Part shown: positions 1-8,970 of the stretch, one piece after another
How positions within the stretch are numbered: position 1 is the stretch's first letter
Layout: the number at the start of each line of letters is the position of its first letter
Source: Legionella steigerwaltii
GTDB taxonomy: Bacteria; Pseudomonadota; Gammaproteobacteria; Legionellales; Legionellaceae
Direction of reading: 5' to 3'
Assembly (NCBI RefSeq): GCF_001468065.1
Contig: NZ_LNYZ01000008.1
Span: forward strand, 62,001 to 126,000
Length of the DNA stretch: 64,000 nucleotides
Notes under the pieces: generated by a model
The model's input: the letters and a program-made list of their open reading frames with translations, nothing else
Told to the model about the DNA's origin: nothing
The model's database searches: none
Made by a program: the position numbers and the translations under genes

Positions 1-544
1 TGAGTTTCTCAAATAATGCATATACAACTTGGCCTGCTTGTTTCAGTTTAATTTGTCGCCACTTTTTTTCATCTAACTGAATTACAGAAGGAGACTCCAC
101 ATAAATCAAACCTCCCCGTTTGAGAATATTGCTTTGCGTTATATTTGAAATACATTGAGGGAGGTAGGTTTGTGCAAAAGGAGGATCCAGAAAAATAATA
201 TCGAATTCTTCTTGGCTGTGCTGAAGATACCGTACTGCATCTGTTTGGAGAAGTCTGAGTTTTGGACTGTCGAATGAGGTAATTATTTTTTGTAAATTGG
301 CATAAGCTTTGGGTGATTGTTCAAGGAACACAACTTGCCCAGCACCTCGGGAAAATGCTTCCAAACCTAAAGCACCACTCCCTGCAAAAGCATCCAGGCA
401 GTGTGCTTCTCTGATGTCATGCATCAGCCAATTAAATAAAGTCTCACGCACACGATCCGGGGTGGGACGCAGGCCTTCTACATCTGGGAAAGGTAGTTTT
501 TTTCCGCGATATATCCCGCCTATAATACGAACAACCTGTTTCAC
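1..544 (-). CDS. rsmD: 16S rRNA (guanine(966)-N2)-methyltransferase RsmD, 3' end cut by window edge
   Basis: RsmD uses S-adenosylmethionine to methylate G966 of 16S rRNA in the assembling small subunit. On the minus strand the protein opens with a GTG codon and reads VKQVVRIIGGIYRGKK. It then shows the SAM-binding motif LDAFAGSGALGLEA (near residue 50) and the catalytic DPPF motif in the stretch IIFLDPPFAQ. 181 codons are visible with no stop, close to the family's usual 180-200, so only a few residues are missing. The GTG overlaps the stop of the upstream M16 peptidase gene in a GTGA junction, which implies translational coupling. rsmD divergent from ftsY is the usual gammaproteobacterial order. 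The start is inferred from this overlap and from the conserved N-terminus. Confidence 0.93.
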   Translation of the reverse strand, partial: MKQVVRIIGGIYRGKKLPFPDVEGLRPTPDRVRETLFNWLMHDIREAHCLDAFAGSGALGLEAFSRGAGQVVFLEQSPKAYANLQKIITSFDSPKLRLLQTDAVRYLQHSQEEFDIIFLDPPFAQTYLPQCISNITQSNILKRGGLIYVESPSVIQLDEKKWRQIKLKQAGQVVYALFEKL

Positions 545-1845
545 GATTTACCCACAGTGACTAGTAATAATTTATCGGGATTGACTTGTTGTTTGAATGC
601 TTGTTGTACTTGTTCACTGGTTATCGCATTGACACGAGCAGTATAGGTGTCAAGAAAATCTTCCGGTAAATGATAAAAAGTCATGCGCAATAAAAGCGTT
701 GCAATACTGCGATTACCTGATAAAGAAAGTGGAAAACTCCCAATGAGATATTGTTTTGCAGCATTCATCTCTTCATCAGTAGGCCCCTGATCAATGTAGG
801 TTTGCAAAACACTCTGAATCACATCCAATGCTTCTTTCGTTTGTTTGTTCTTGGTTGATAAGCTGATGAGGAAAGGCCCGTTTCCTGACATAGGAGCAAA
901 CTGACTTTCTATCCCGTAAGTTAAGCCACGTTTTTCCCTGACCTCCACTGCAAGTCGGGAAACTAAAGCACCTCCTCCTAAAATATAATTTCCTACAAGG
1001 AGAGGAAAATAATTGGGAGTATGATGATCAATACCAATCTGGCCAAGGCGTATCATCGTTTGTGATGATGGAAATGGAATATTGATTGTTTCTGCATGAG
1101 TGAGTTGGGTAGCTTTAGGTATAGCTGGGGCTGGTTGTCCTTCTGGAAGTTCTTGAGTCAATTGATCGGCAAGTTTGTGTGCTGCCTCGCTACTAATTGC
1201 TCCCACCATAACCAGAATGGCGTTTTTTGCAACATAATAACGTTTGTTAAATTCAATCAATTGGCTTTTATTCAGTGCATTGACCGTCGCAGCTGTCCCA
1301 CGAACAGGATGTGCGTAGGGATGCTGTTGGTATAAAGCCTGAAAAAAGCCGATCTGGGCTACGTCATTAGGTGAATCCTGAGACTGTTCAATGGCCATCA
1401 GTTGTTGTTTCTTTTCTCTTGAAAATGCTGCATCAGGAAAGTCGGGATGATTAATGATTTGAGTAAAGGTATAACCCGCTTTGGATAGCGCCTCTTGGCT
1501 AACTAATGTTCTAAGACTAAATACCACCATATCTCTATTGATTTCGACTTTATATTGAACGCCTACGTCAGCCAGAGATTCAGCTACGGCTGTTGCAGTT
1601 TGACCAGAATTTCCCTGATTCATCATGCTGCTGGTTAAGGCACTGAGTCCATATTGGTTTTCGTCATAGGCGGATCCCGCCGCAAAAGCGATGCTGATAT
1701 CAAGCATAGGTACTTCCATAGCTGGATAAAAAACAACTTGAACTCCATTTTTAGTGAACCATTTTTCGGTTTTGAATGTACTCGCAGTTGCTGGATGTGA
1801 CAGTCCAATCGTTATTGCCAAAATACATGCGCTAAAAATTCTCAT
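541..1845 (-). CDS. M16 family peptidase, second (non-catalytic) subunit, secreted
   Basis: This 434-residue M16 protein starts at MRIFSACILAITIGLSHPATAS, a clear Sec signal peptide, so it should be periplasmic. The reading frame stays open upstream, but this ATG overlaps the previous stop as ATGA and has AAGGTGA just ahead, so it is the better start. The N-terminal half lacks the zinc motif HxxEH; the equivalent place reads ALTSSMMNQGN. The C-terminal half carries the R-EKRGLTYG segment typical of M16 family substrate-binding subunits. In bacteria with tandem M16 genes, one subunit is catalytic and the other completes the chamber; the gene just upstream provides the HxxEH partner. The substrate is unknown. 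It belongs to a tightly overlapping unit of three genes ending in rsmD. Confidence 0.9.
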   Translation of the reverse strand: MRIFSACILAITIGLSHPATASTFKTEKWFTKNGVQVVFYPAMEVPMLDISIAFAAGSAYDENQYGLSALTSSMMNQGNSGQTATAVAESLADVGVQYKVEINRDMVVFSLRTLVSQEALSKAGYTFTQIINHPDFPDAAFSREKKQQLMAIEQSQDSPNDVAQIGFFQALYQQHPYAHPVRGTAATVNALNKSQLIEFNKRYYVAKNAILVMVGAISSEAAHKLADQLTQELPEGQPAPAIPKATQLTHAETINIPFPSSQTMIRLGQIGIDHHTPNYFPLLVGNYILGGGALVSRLAVEVREKRGLTYGIESQFAPMSGNGPFLISLSTKNKQTKEALDVIQSVLQTYIDQGPTDEEMNAAKQYLIGSFPLSLSGNRSIATLLLRMTFYHLPEDFLDTYTARVNAITSEQVQQAFKQQVNPDKLLLVTVGKS

Positions 1846-3164
1846 GGTGTCACCTTTTGTGTTTGAGGTTCTAAAATTGCAGTAGTCATATTCTTTTCTT
1901 GAAAATAACGTTGGGCTGTTTGCTGAATTTGTTGTGGTGTAATAGCATTGATTGCTTGCGTATAACCCACACTTTTTTTCCAACCAACTCCGATTGTTTC
2001 TAAAAGACCTAATTCAGAAGCTTGTCCGTAAATGGAGTCTTTTTCAAAAGTTTTTTGCGCGATGATTTGATTTTTAATGCGTTGCAATTCGGCATCACCT
2101 ACCAGATTTTTTTTCAAATCATCCAATTCTTTAAGAAGTCCACTTTGTAAATCGCCAATTGTATGATTTTGATTAGGGGAGCCATACACGATAAACTGGG
2201 TTTGATATCTTGTGTAGGGGTTGTAATAGGTATCTGCATCATTAGCAATATGCTTGCTACGAACTAGATTCTTAGAAAAACGAGCGCTTTCACCCGCGTC
2301 TAAAATTCCAGCGATGAGCTCTAAAGCATAAGGCTCATATGCTTCTTTGGCAGTATTTACGCTGGGAACTGAGTAGCCTATCATGAGTAAAGGTAATTTT
2401 GCCGCAGTGTGAATATGAACAATCTTCTGACCTAATTCAGGTGGTTCTTTTTTTAATTTTCGTTCAGGAATGGGTTGTTTGGGCAACGCGCCAAAATAAT
2501 TTTCTGCTAAAGCACGAACTTGTTCTGGATTAACGTCCCCAACAACCACCAAAGTCGCATTATTCGGTGCATAATATTTTTTATACCATTCCCTCAGATC
2601 TTCAACCTGCATTTGTTTCAAATCACTCATCCAGCCAATAACAGGATGATGATAAGGAGCACTTAAGTGCGCCGCTGCCAAAAAACGCTCAAAGGCGAGT
2701 GCTTGCGGATTATCATCTGTACGCAGACGTCGCTCCTCCTGGATTACTTTGATTTCTTTATTAAATTCATTGGCATCGAGAAGCAAATGATTCATACGAT
2801 CTGCTTCCAGCTCAAAACTGGTAGCAAGTTTTGAAGCATCTGTTTTTTCAAAAAAAGCAGTATAATCATTACTGGTAAATGCATTCGCTTGGGCACCCAT
2901 TTCAGCTATGGTTTTGGAAAAGACGCCTAAAGGAAATTTTTCAGTGCCTTTAAACATCATGTGTTCCATTGCATGGGATATGCCTGTAATCCCACCAGGC
3001 TCATCGGCGGAGCCTACGTTATACCAGATCATTGATACGGCAATAGGAGCTCGGTGATCTTCTTTAACTAATATTTTTAATCCATTATTCAAGATAAACT
3101 CTTGAACTTGGCTGAAGGTCTGGCAAGATAGTACCATGAGTAAAGTAAAGAGTATTTTGCGCAC
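1842..3164 (-). CDS. M16 family zinc metallopeptidase, catalytic subunit, secreted
   Basis: This is a 440-residue zinc peptidase of the pitrilysin/processing-peptidase family. The first 19 residues (MRKILFTLLMVLSCQTFSQ) form a signal peptide, placing it in the periplasm. The inverted zinc motif HAMEH lies at residues 64-68, with the third ligand expected in QEERR near residue 142. It is followed by a 4-base overlap with a second M16 gene that lacks the motif, so the two probably form a heterodimer. The gene is divergent from ftsY across about 60 bases, so both promoters must fit in that gap. Substrates of the Legionella enzyme are not known to me; related proteins degrade peptides or process secreted proteins. 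Confidence 0.93.
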   Translation of the reverse strand: MRKILFTLLMVLSCQTFSQVQEFILNNGLKILVKEDHRAPIAVSMIWYNVGSADEPGGITGISHAMEHMMFKGTEKFPLGVFSKTIAEMGAQANAFTSNDYTAFFEKTDASKLATSFELEADRMNHLLLDANEFNKEIKVIQEERRLRTDDNPQALAFERFLAAAHLSAPYHHPVIGWMSDLKQMQVEDLREWYKKYYAPNNATLVVVGDVNPEQVRALAENYFGALPKQPIPERKLKKEPPELGQKIVHIHTAAKLPLLMIGYSVPSVNTAKEAYEPYALELIAGILDAGESARFSKNLVRSKHIANDADTYYNPYTRYQTQFIVYGSPNQNHTIGDLQSGLLKELDDLKKNLVGDAELQRIKNQIIAQKTFEKDSIYGQASELGLLETIGVGWKKSVGYTQAINAITPQQIQQTAQRYFQEKNMTTAILEPQTQKVTP

Positions 3165-3225
3165 AACTTAACCTCAAAGTAAAAAAGATGATAGAATTTC
3201 ATATTTTTCAGGATTTGTATACTAT

Positions 3226-4278
3226 ATGATTAAATGGTTTAAGCGAAGTCATGATTCTACCCCTGCAGAGGCTGATCAGTCACAAAGTGTTACTGATTCA
3301 TTGCCCCAAGCTCCTGTGGAGGTAACTGAACAAAACCAAGACCTTGTAAAAGAAGGGATTTTTGCACGTTTCAGGAAAGGATTAAGTAAAACACGCCACC
3401 AGCTAGGTGATGGAATTGGGCGCTTGTTGCTCGGCAAAAAAGAAATCAGCCAAGATTTGTTGGATGAGCTAGAAACCCTTTTAATCAGCGCTGATTTGGG
3501 TATGGAGACAACACAAGCCGTATTAAAGCAGTTGACTGAAAGCTTAGCCCGTAAGCAGTTATCCGATGGCAATGCTGTTTATGATGCGCTGAAATCTCAT
3601 TTACAAGCAATTTTAAGTCAAAACAACCAACCTTTAACTTTAGAAACCGCAGATCATGCTCCATTTGTTATTTTAATGGTCGGAGTGAACGGTGCTGGTA
3701 AAACGACTACTATAGGGAAACTGGCGAAACAATTTCAGCAGCAAGGTAAGAAGGTCATGCTGGCTGCGGGAGATACTTTTAGAGCAGCGGCAGTGGAGCA
3801 GTTGCATGTTTGGGGGGAGCGGAATGATATTCCCGTGATTGCCCAGCATACGGGAGCAGATAGTGCTTCAGTAATTTTTGATGCCTTGCAAGCAGCAAAA
3901 GCGCGTAAAATAGATATATTAATTGCTGATACGGCGGGTCGGCTGCATACACAAGACAATTTAATGGACGAATTGAAGAAAGTGAAACGAGTATTGCAAA
4001 AACTTTGTCCAGAAGCTCCTCATGAAACGATGTTGATATTGGATGCAAGTATCGGGCAAAATGCTTTGGTTCAGGCCCGACAATTTCATGAAGCAGTAGG
4101 ACTGACTGGGATTACCATGACTAAATTGGATGGTACAGCTAAAGGCGGGATTTTGTTCGCTATCGCAAATGAACTAGGAATACCCTTTCGTTATATAGGG
4201 ATTGGTGAAGGGATAGAGGATTTACGACCCTTTGATGCAGCGCAATTTGTTGGTGCACTATTCAATGATCACATTTGA
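3226..4278 (+). CDS. ftsY: Signal recognition particle receptor FtsY
   Basis: FtsY is the SRP receptor GTPase that docks ribosomes making membrane proteins at the inner membrane. The 350-residue protein has an acidic, glutamine-rich A region (first about 45 residues), an N domain, and the G domain with P-loop GVNGAGKTTTIGKLA (near 155), DTAGR (near 235) and TKLDGTAKGG (near 302). The C-terminal GEGIEDLRPFDA is the family signature. A TATACT box ends only a few bases before the ATG and AGGA lies about 13 bases before it, so the transcription start must sit very close to the start codon or further upstream. The last 14 bases overlap ftsE, forming the classical ftsYEX cluster that runs on to rpoH. 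Confidence 0.97.
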   Translation: MIKWFKRSHDSTPAEADQSQSVTDSLPQAPVEVTEQNQDLVKEGIFARFRKGLSKTRHQLGDGIGRLLLGKKEISQDLLDELETLLISADLGMETTQAVLKQLTESLARKQLSDGNAVYDALKSHLQAILSQNNQPLTLETADHAPFVILMVGVNGAGKTTTIGKLAKQFQQQGKKVMLAAGDTFRAAAVEQLHVWGERNDIPVIAQHTGADSASVIFDALQAAKARKIDILIADTAGRLHTQDNLMDELKKVKRVLQKLCPEAPHETMLILDASIGQNALVQARQFHEAVGLTGITMTKLDGTAKGGILFAIANELGIPFRYIGIGEGIEDLRPFDAAQFVGALFNDHI

Positions 4279-4915
4279 CCAAGTAACTAAACGTTATCCA
4301 GGCGGTTTTGAAGCACTAAGTCAAGTGAATTTTTCCTTAAAAAAAGGAGAAATGGTTTTTCTTACTGGGCATTCAGGAGCAGGAAAAAGCACCTTACTAA
4401 AATTGATCGCTCTTTTAGAATGGCCTACTTCGGGTCAATTAACGGTAAATGGCCTGCGTTTGAATCACTTAAAAAAGCGCGATGTTGCTGCGCATCGCAG
4501 TCAACTGGGTATTACGTTTCAATCACCCTATTTACTTAATGATCGTACAGTATTTGATAACGTTGCATTACCATTACAAATTCAAGGTATGGCATATCCC
4601 ATGATTGCCAAAAGAGTGCACGCTGCCTTGGATATGGTGGGTTTATTAAGCAAGGAAAAAATGCTTCCTGTCCATTTATCAGGTGGTGAGCAGCAACGTG
4701 TAGGAATTGCGCGTGCAGTTGTGCATAAGCCCTCCGTATTATTGGCTGATGAGCCTACAGGAAATCTTGATCCCAAACTTTCTACAGAAATCATGTCTAT
4801 TTTTGAACAGTTTAATCAAGTGGGTGTAAGTATATTAATTGCTACACATGATTTGGCATTGATAGCAGGAATGAAGCATCGCATTGTCATGCTCAAAGGA
4901 GGACGGATGTGTTAA
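4265..4915 (+). CDS. ftsE: Cell division ATP-binding protein FtsE
   Basis: FtsE is the ATPase of the FtsEX complex, which sits at the septal ring and controls peptidoglycan hydrolases. The chosen start, [14 protein letters not shown], is the conserved FtsE N-terminus, lies inside the end of ftsY and gives the usual length of 216 residues. A start further upstream would add residues not seen in the family. Motifs are Walker [10 protein letters not shown] (near 35), the ABC signature LSGGEQQR (near 138), Walker [10 protein letters not shown] (near 158) and a switch histidine in IATHD. A strong Shine-Dalgarno, AAAGGAGG, lies inside its 3' end and serves ftsX, which overlaps by 7 bases. Confidence 0.97.
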   Translation: MITFDQVTKRYPGGFEALSQVNFSLKKGEMVFLTGHSGAGKSTLLKLIALLEWPTSGQLTVNGLRLNHLKKRDVAAHRSQLGITFQSPYLLNDRTVFDNVALPLQIQGMAYPMIAKRVHAALDMVGLLSKEKMLPVHLSGGEQQRVGIARAVVHKPSVLLADEPTGNLDPKLSTEIMSIFEQFNQVGVSILIATHDLALIAGMKHRIVMLKGGRMC

Positions 4916-5838
4916 AGCGAGCAAAAGCAATCCTTTCTTATCATCTGCAGGCAGCAGTACAAAGCTTAAATTTATTATGCCGAAAACCTTTGGCAACTAT
5001 GATGACTTCTATTGTGATCGCTATTGCTTTAGCCTTACCAGCCCTCTTTTGGGTATTTTCTGATAATATAGCCAAATTAACTGCAAGCTGGCAGCGTGGA
5101 GGACATATCTCTCTTTATTTAAAACCCGGTTTATCTGAAGCAGAACAGCAGCTTGTACTACAAAAAGTGCGTGAAACGGATGGTGTAGCTCAAGTTTCCT
5201 TAAAATCCTCTACTGATGGTTTGTCAGAATTAACCCATCAAGAGGGGATGCAGGATATTATGCGTTATCTTCCTGAGAATCCTTTACCTGCTTTAATAGA
5301 TGTAGTACCTGCACTGATTGTTGATTCACCTGCAAAATTGGATTTATTAGCGCGGCAGTTAAAAACTGTATCCCAAGTAGAAAATGCAAAAGTTGACATG
5401 GAGTGGATAAGTCGTTTGCATGCCTTGCTAGGTTTTGCAGCGAAGTTTGCCGATGCATTGCTGGCTTTATTAGCAATGGCAGTAATTATGATTGTTGGCA
5501 CTACCCTGCGTTTAGCGCTTCATAGTCGACAAGAAGAAATTCAGGTTTTAAAGTTAATTGGAGCAAAAGATCCTTTTATTCTTAGACCTTTTTTGTATTC
5601 AGGTGTTTGGTATGGTGCTTTAGGCGCTGTTTTTGCTGTTTTTATGGTTAATATTTTTATTTTCAGCCTAGGTGCGGCTGTAAATCAGTTGGCAGTTGCT
5701 TATCAAATGCACTATCCGTTAACAGGCCTGTCAGTGCGGCAGATCTTGCTACTTGTCTTGTTTGCCATTATACTAGGATGGATGGGTGCACGTTTATCTG
5801 TAAAACGTCAATTGGCTTCCATTGAACCACAATTATGA
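4909..5838 (+). CDS. ftsX: Cell division ABC transporter permease-like protein FtsX
   Basis: FtsX is the membrane partner of FtsE. The 309-residue protein has a cytoplasmic N-terminus, a first transmembrane helix (MMTSIVIAIALALPALFWVF, near 28-48), a periplasmic domain of about 120 residues that in the family contacts murein hydrolase activators, and three more helices between about residues 175 and 300. Translation starts at a GTG placed about 6 bases after AAAGGAGG, inside the ftsE 3' end. The C-terminal RQLASIEPQ is typical. It is the third gene of the ftsYEX unit, 55 bases ahead of rpoH. Confidence 0.95.
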   Translation: MLKRAKAILSYHLQAAVQSLNLLCRKPLATMMTSIVIAIALALPALFWVFSDNIAKLTASWQRGGHISLYLKPGLSEAEQQLVLQKVRETDGVAQVSLKSSTDGLSELTHQEGMQDIMRYLPENPLPALIDVVPALIVDSPAKLDLLARQLKTVSQVENAKVDMEWISRLHALLGFAAKFADALLALLAMAVIMIVGTTLRLALHSRQEEIQVLKLIGAKDPFILRPFLYSGVWYGALGAVFAVFMVNIFIFSLGAAVNQLAVAYQMHYPLTGLSVRQILLLVLFAIILGWMGARLSVKRQLASIEPQL

Positions 5839-5893
5839 GTTTTTGTTCTTACTTTTCACCTAATTTTTACAGAGAAATTTTAGAGGAAGAAGC

Positions 5894-6751
5894 ATGAGTC
5901 AATATTTGCAACTTGCCGAAATGAATTTACCTGTGGGCAGTCTTGATTCTTACATTCACAGGGTTAATCAAATTCCTATGTTATCATTAGAGGAAGAGAT
6001 TGCCTATGCTGAGCGTTTTCATTCTGAAGGGGATCTTGAGGCTGCACGACATTTAGTTCTTGCTCATTTGCGTTATGTTGTTCGCGTAGCTCGTGGTTAT
6101 TTAGGCTATGGCTTGCCTTTGAATGATTTAATTCAGGAAGGCAATATTGGATTAATGAAGGCGGTAAAACGTTTCGATCCTAAGATGGGTGTACGTCTTG
6201 TCTCCTTTGCAGTGCACTGGATAAAAGCAGAAATTCATGAATTTGTTTTACGCAACTGGCGTATTGTTAAAATTGCTACAACTAAAGCACAGCGTAAATT
6301 ATTTTTTAATCTTCGCCAAATGAAAAATCGTTTGGGTTGGATGAGTCATGAAGAAGTGACTGCTGTAGCAAACGATTTGGGCGTAAGTTGTGAAGATGTT
6401 TTAGTCATGGAACAACGTTTGAATGCAATGGACACACCTTATGATGCTCCTGATGCAGATGATCATGATGAATTTTTTACAGCCCCTGAGCGTTACTTGT
6501 TTAATGCGAATGACGACCCTTCTATAGTGTTAGAAAAGGAAAGTGCTGGGGAGCAAGGCCGTGAGAAGTTGATGCTTGCCCTAGAGCAATTAGATGAGCG
6601 CAGTCAGGATATTTTACAACAGCGTTGGTTAGCTGAGGAAAAGCTGACATTACATGATTTGGCTAAAAAATATGGTGTGTCTGCTGAGCGGGTCCGACAG
6701 CTTGAAAAAAACGCCATGAAAAAATTGCGACAGTATATAGAAAGTGTTTAA
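5894..6751 (+). CDS. rpoH: Heat-shock sigma factor RpoH (sigma-32)
   Basis: RpoH directs RNA polymerase to heat-shock promoters. The 285-residue protein has region 2 ([19 protein letters not shown], near 75-95, followed by the -10 recognition helix region), the RpoH-specific box [10 protein letters not shown] (near 133) that distinguishes it from other group 3 sigma factors, and region 4 with the helix-turn-helix [20 protein letters not shown] near the C-terminus. A purine-rich Shine-Dalgarno (GAGGAAGAAG) precedes the ATG. The location after ftsX is the usual one in gammaproteobacteria. A short perfect inverted repeat follows the stop. Confidence 0.97.
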   Translation: MSQYLQLAEMNLPVGSLDSYIHRVNQIPMLSLEEEIAYAERFHSEGDLEAARHLVLAHLRYVVRVARGYLGYGLPLNDLIQEGNIGLMKAVKRFDPKMGVRLVSFAVHWIKAEIHEFVLRNWRIVKIATTKAQRKLFFNLRQMKNRLGWMSHEEVTAVANDLGVSCEDVLVMEQRLNAMDTPYDAPDADDHDEFFTAPERYLFNANDDPSIVLEKESAGEQGREKLMLALEQLDERSQDILQQRWLAEEKLTLHDLAKKYGVSAERVRQLEKNAMKKLRQYIESV

Positions 6752-6755
6752 AAAC

Positions 6756-6782
6756 GTAGGTTGGGCCTTGGCCCAACACTAC
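6756..6782. repeat. Short GTAG...CTAC palindrome with GTTGGGCC/GGCCCAAC stem
   Basis: Five bases after the rpoH stop, GTTGGGCC and GGCCCAAC pair around a TT loop, bounded by GTAG and CTAC. There is no T-run, so it is not a classical intrinsic terminator. Half of the same motif (GGCCCAACCTAC) recurs near 42563, so this is a repeated sequence. It lies between convergent genes and could still stop transcripts or protect their 3' ends. Confidence 0.7.
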
Positions 6783-6786
6783 AGAT

Positions 6787-7650
6787 TCACATCAAAAAAT
6801 CACAAACCAATCGTTCAACTCGTTCATCAAATAGAACGCTCACATGATTTGCCTCAGGGAGTAGACAAAGTTTGGCACCTGGGTATTTTTTACAAAATTC
6901 AATCGATTCTTTAGTGCTAATCGTTTTATCGAGCTCCCCGTGAATGCATAAAAAAGGGATATTAGGTGATTGAGAAATGAAATGGCGTAGGCGCACTAGC
7001 TTGATATCAAAACGTGCTTGCTGCTGCATTACCTGGCGTAATTGCAGATACCCATGACCACTTAGCTTAAATTTTTTTGCGATTCGGTTAACAGGACTAC
7101 GCATTTGTGTTGGTGATGCTATTAAAATCGCACGCTCGGGTTTTTGGTTCAATTGCCAATCGGGAAGTTGACCGGCTACATTCAAGGTATTAAGTAGCAT
7201 AGAACCACCAAAAGAATGTCCAATAACTCCATAAAAAGGGCCATATTGATTGATTGTATCCTTTAAAATTGCAACCGCATCAGTCCAAGGTAACTGCAAC
7301 CCCTTGGCCTCACCATGTGCAGGAAAATCAAGAGCATATACTTCATATCCTTGTTGATGTAGCACTCTGATTAGGCGCGCCATATAAGCTGCGCGTGATA
7401 TCCATCCATGAGTGATCAATATTTTTTTTCCTTTTGAGTTTTTCTGTGGCGCAAAACGATGCAATACATGATGGCGTGGAAATTCATTATGTATGACTTC
7501 CGTACGCCGCCCCTCAATAAACTCACAAGCCAGTTTTGCGATATCCCTATACTCTTTTTCCAATGGCAAAAAGATAGGAGTAATAAAAGCCTGATAACAC
7601 AGTTGTGCGTGTAAAATATCTCGTACATGGATTAATGATGAAGTTATCAT
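6787..7650 (-). CDS. Alpha/beta hydrolase family protein
   Basis: This 287-residue cytosolic protein has the alpha/beta hydrolase fold. The nucleophile elbow is GHSFGGS (serine near residue 145), a likely oxyanion strand reads ILITHGW, the loop LDFPAHGEAKG is typical, the acid may be the aspartate in HGELDK, and the catalytic histidine is probably in EANHVSVLF near the C-terminus. There is no signal peptide. The substrate cannot be deduced; relatives include esterases and lysophospholipases. It converges on rpoH across the short palindrome, and 257 bases separate it from the divergent dienelactone hydrolase-like gene. Confidence 0.8.
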   Translation of the reverse strand: MITSSLIHVRDILHAQLCYQAFITPIFLPLEKEYRDIAKLACEFIEGRRTEVIHNEFPRHHVLHRFAPQKNSKGKKILITHGWISRAAYMARLIRVLHQQGYEVYALDFPAHGEAKGLQLPWTDAVAILKDTINQYGPFYGVIGHSFGGSMLLNTLNVAGQLPDWQLNQKPERAILIASPTQMRSPVNRIAKKFKLSGHGYLQLRQVMQQQARFDIKLVRLRHFISQSPNIPFLCIHGELDKTISTKESIEFCKKYPGAKLCLLPEANHVSVLFDERVERLVCDFLM

Positions 7651-7907
7651 AATTATATCCCCTTCAGAGTTTACTTTAAGTTTAGTCTAAAAAAGAATAA
7701 ATAATCGTTTAATAAGCATTGCTCACTAATGGTTAATGTCAAGTTAAGGAAAATCCGAGAAGAGGGGGAGAGAAGATACTAGGGTATAAGATGGTCGTGA
7801 TCCGGCTAAATTATACTTAATATATTTCATAACTTTATCTCTTTAGCTCAATTTTATAAACTAGGGTCATAAAGAATTTAATTTTGGTTTATTTTAGGGA
7901 GCTTGGG

Positions 7908-8621
7908 ATGCATACTTCAAATAATATTTATCATGATAATGGACAGGAGTTTCATGGCTTTATGGCTTATGATAAGGCACTTGCTGGCCCTCGTCCTGCA
8001 GTATTAGTTGTTCATGATTGGTCCGGTCGTAATGAGTTTGCATGTGAGAAGGCAAAATTACTTGCTCAGATGGGTTATGTTGGTTTTGCTGTAGATTTAT
8101 ATGGTCACGCTCAACTTGGTTCCACTACAGAAGAAAAACAAGCGCTGATGAAACCGTTGGTTTCCGATCAAAATTTATTACGCCGACGCATCCAAGCAGG
8201 ATTAACTGCCGCATGTTCTATGTCCGAAGTCGATAGCAAACGAGTAGCAGTTATTGGATTTTGCTTTGGCGGTATGTGTGCACTTGAGTTAGCACGTTCT
8301 GGAGCTGATCTCAAGGGAGTAGTTAGCTTTCATGGTTTGCTGCATAAACCTGGCAGTCTAAAATCTGAACCAATTAAAGCTAAAATTTTAGCTTTGCATG
8401 GCTATGACGACCCTATGGTTCAGCCCGATCAGGTGCATGCATTTTGTAAAGAGATGACTGAAGCAAATGCGGATTGGCAAATGCATATGTATGGGCATGT
8501 GCAGCATGCTTTTACGAATCCACTTGCACATGATACGCAACTGGGAACCATTTATAATGAGGTTGCTGCTCAACGTTCCTGGCAATCCATGACCAATTTT
8601 TTGCAGGAAATTTTTAGGTAA
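7908..8621 (+). CDS. Dienelactone hydrolase family protein
   Basis: This 237-residue protein belongs to the dienelactone hydrolase family, alpha/beta hydrolases with a cysteine nucleophile. The triad can be read as Cys in GFCFGGMCAL, Asp in GYDDPMVQPDQ and His in GHVQHAFTNP. The ATG at MHTSNNIYHDNG is preferred over an in-frame TTG 24 bases upstream because AGGGAG sits 8 bases before it and the family motif HDNGQEFHGFMAYD follows at once. The physiological substrate is unknown, since most bacterial members are not in aromatic-degradation pathways and none is seen here. The long AT-rich leader contains no obvious regulatory site. Confidence 0.85.
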   Translation: MHTSNNIYHDNGQEFHGFMAYDKALAGPRPAVLVVHDWSGRNEFACEKAKLLAQMGYVGFAVDLYGHAQLGSTTEEKQALMKPLVSDQNLLRRRIQAGLTAACSMSEVDSKRVAVIGFCFGGMCALELARSGADLKGVVSFHGLLHKPGSLKSEPIKAKILALHGYDDPMVQPDQVHAFCKEMTEANADWQMHMYGHVQHAFTNPLAHDTQLGTIYNEVAAQRSWQSMTNFLQEIFR

Positions 8622-8970
8622 ATAGCTCTTCTATTAGGTGAAGCGAAGTAAAATTCGAGTATTTAGGACTGTTTCGCTTCGTTTCATCTAGACTGCTCAT
8701 GGTTTTTGGTTAACGAACGGATGGATTAGCGGAACAGGGAATAAAAAGTTAAAAAAAATATTTCAAATAGGGCTCGATTGTAATTCGACAAACAATTATA
8801 ATCCCCGAAAAATAATCTTACTTCCGTGTTTTTTTCCATAAGCCTTTTACTTTGATGCTAAATATAATATATTGAGAATGTAATTTCTTGCTCGCTTCTT
8901 TTTATTAAAAAAAAGCAATAAAATCAATTAAACTGTGGAAAAATAGCGCAATTAGTAGGAGTGGACCAAT
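8622..8970. other. Intergenic region with decayed family I repeat
   Basis: This 349-base gap holds no gene I can support. At about 8633-8692 lies a weak inverted repeat, AGGTGAAGCGAAGTAAAA against the complement of TTTCGCTTCGTTTCATCT, which resembles the arms of the family I repeats but has lost the GTAGCC ends. The rest is AT-rich and should contain the promoter of the large synthetase gene; I could not pick a convincing -35/-10 pair. TAGGAGTGG sits 9 bases before the downstream TTG start. Confidence 0.6.

Noticed and set aside
309-560. 83-codon plus-strand reading frame
   Set aside because: It lies opposite rsmD, whose SAM and DPPF motifs are clear on the minus strand.
6756-6782. Intrinsic terminator of rpoH
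   Set aside because: The stem is perfect but no T-run follows, and half of the motif recurs elsewhere; listed as a repeat instead.
8860-8900. Fur-box-like TTGAGAATGTAATTTC upstream of the Pls-like gene
   Set aside because: It shares the GAGAATG part only; the second half does not match the consensus, so iron control is not supported.
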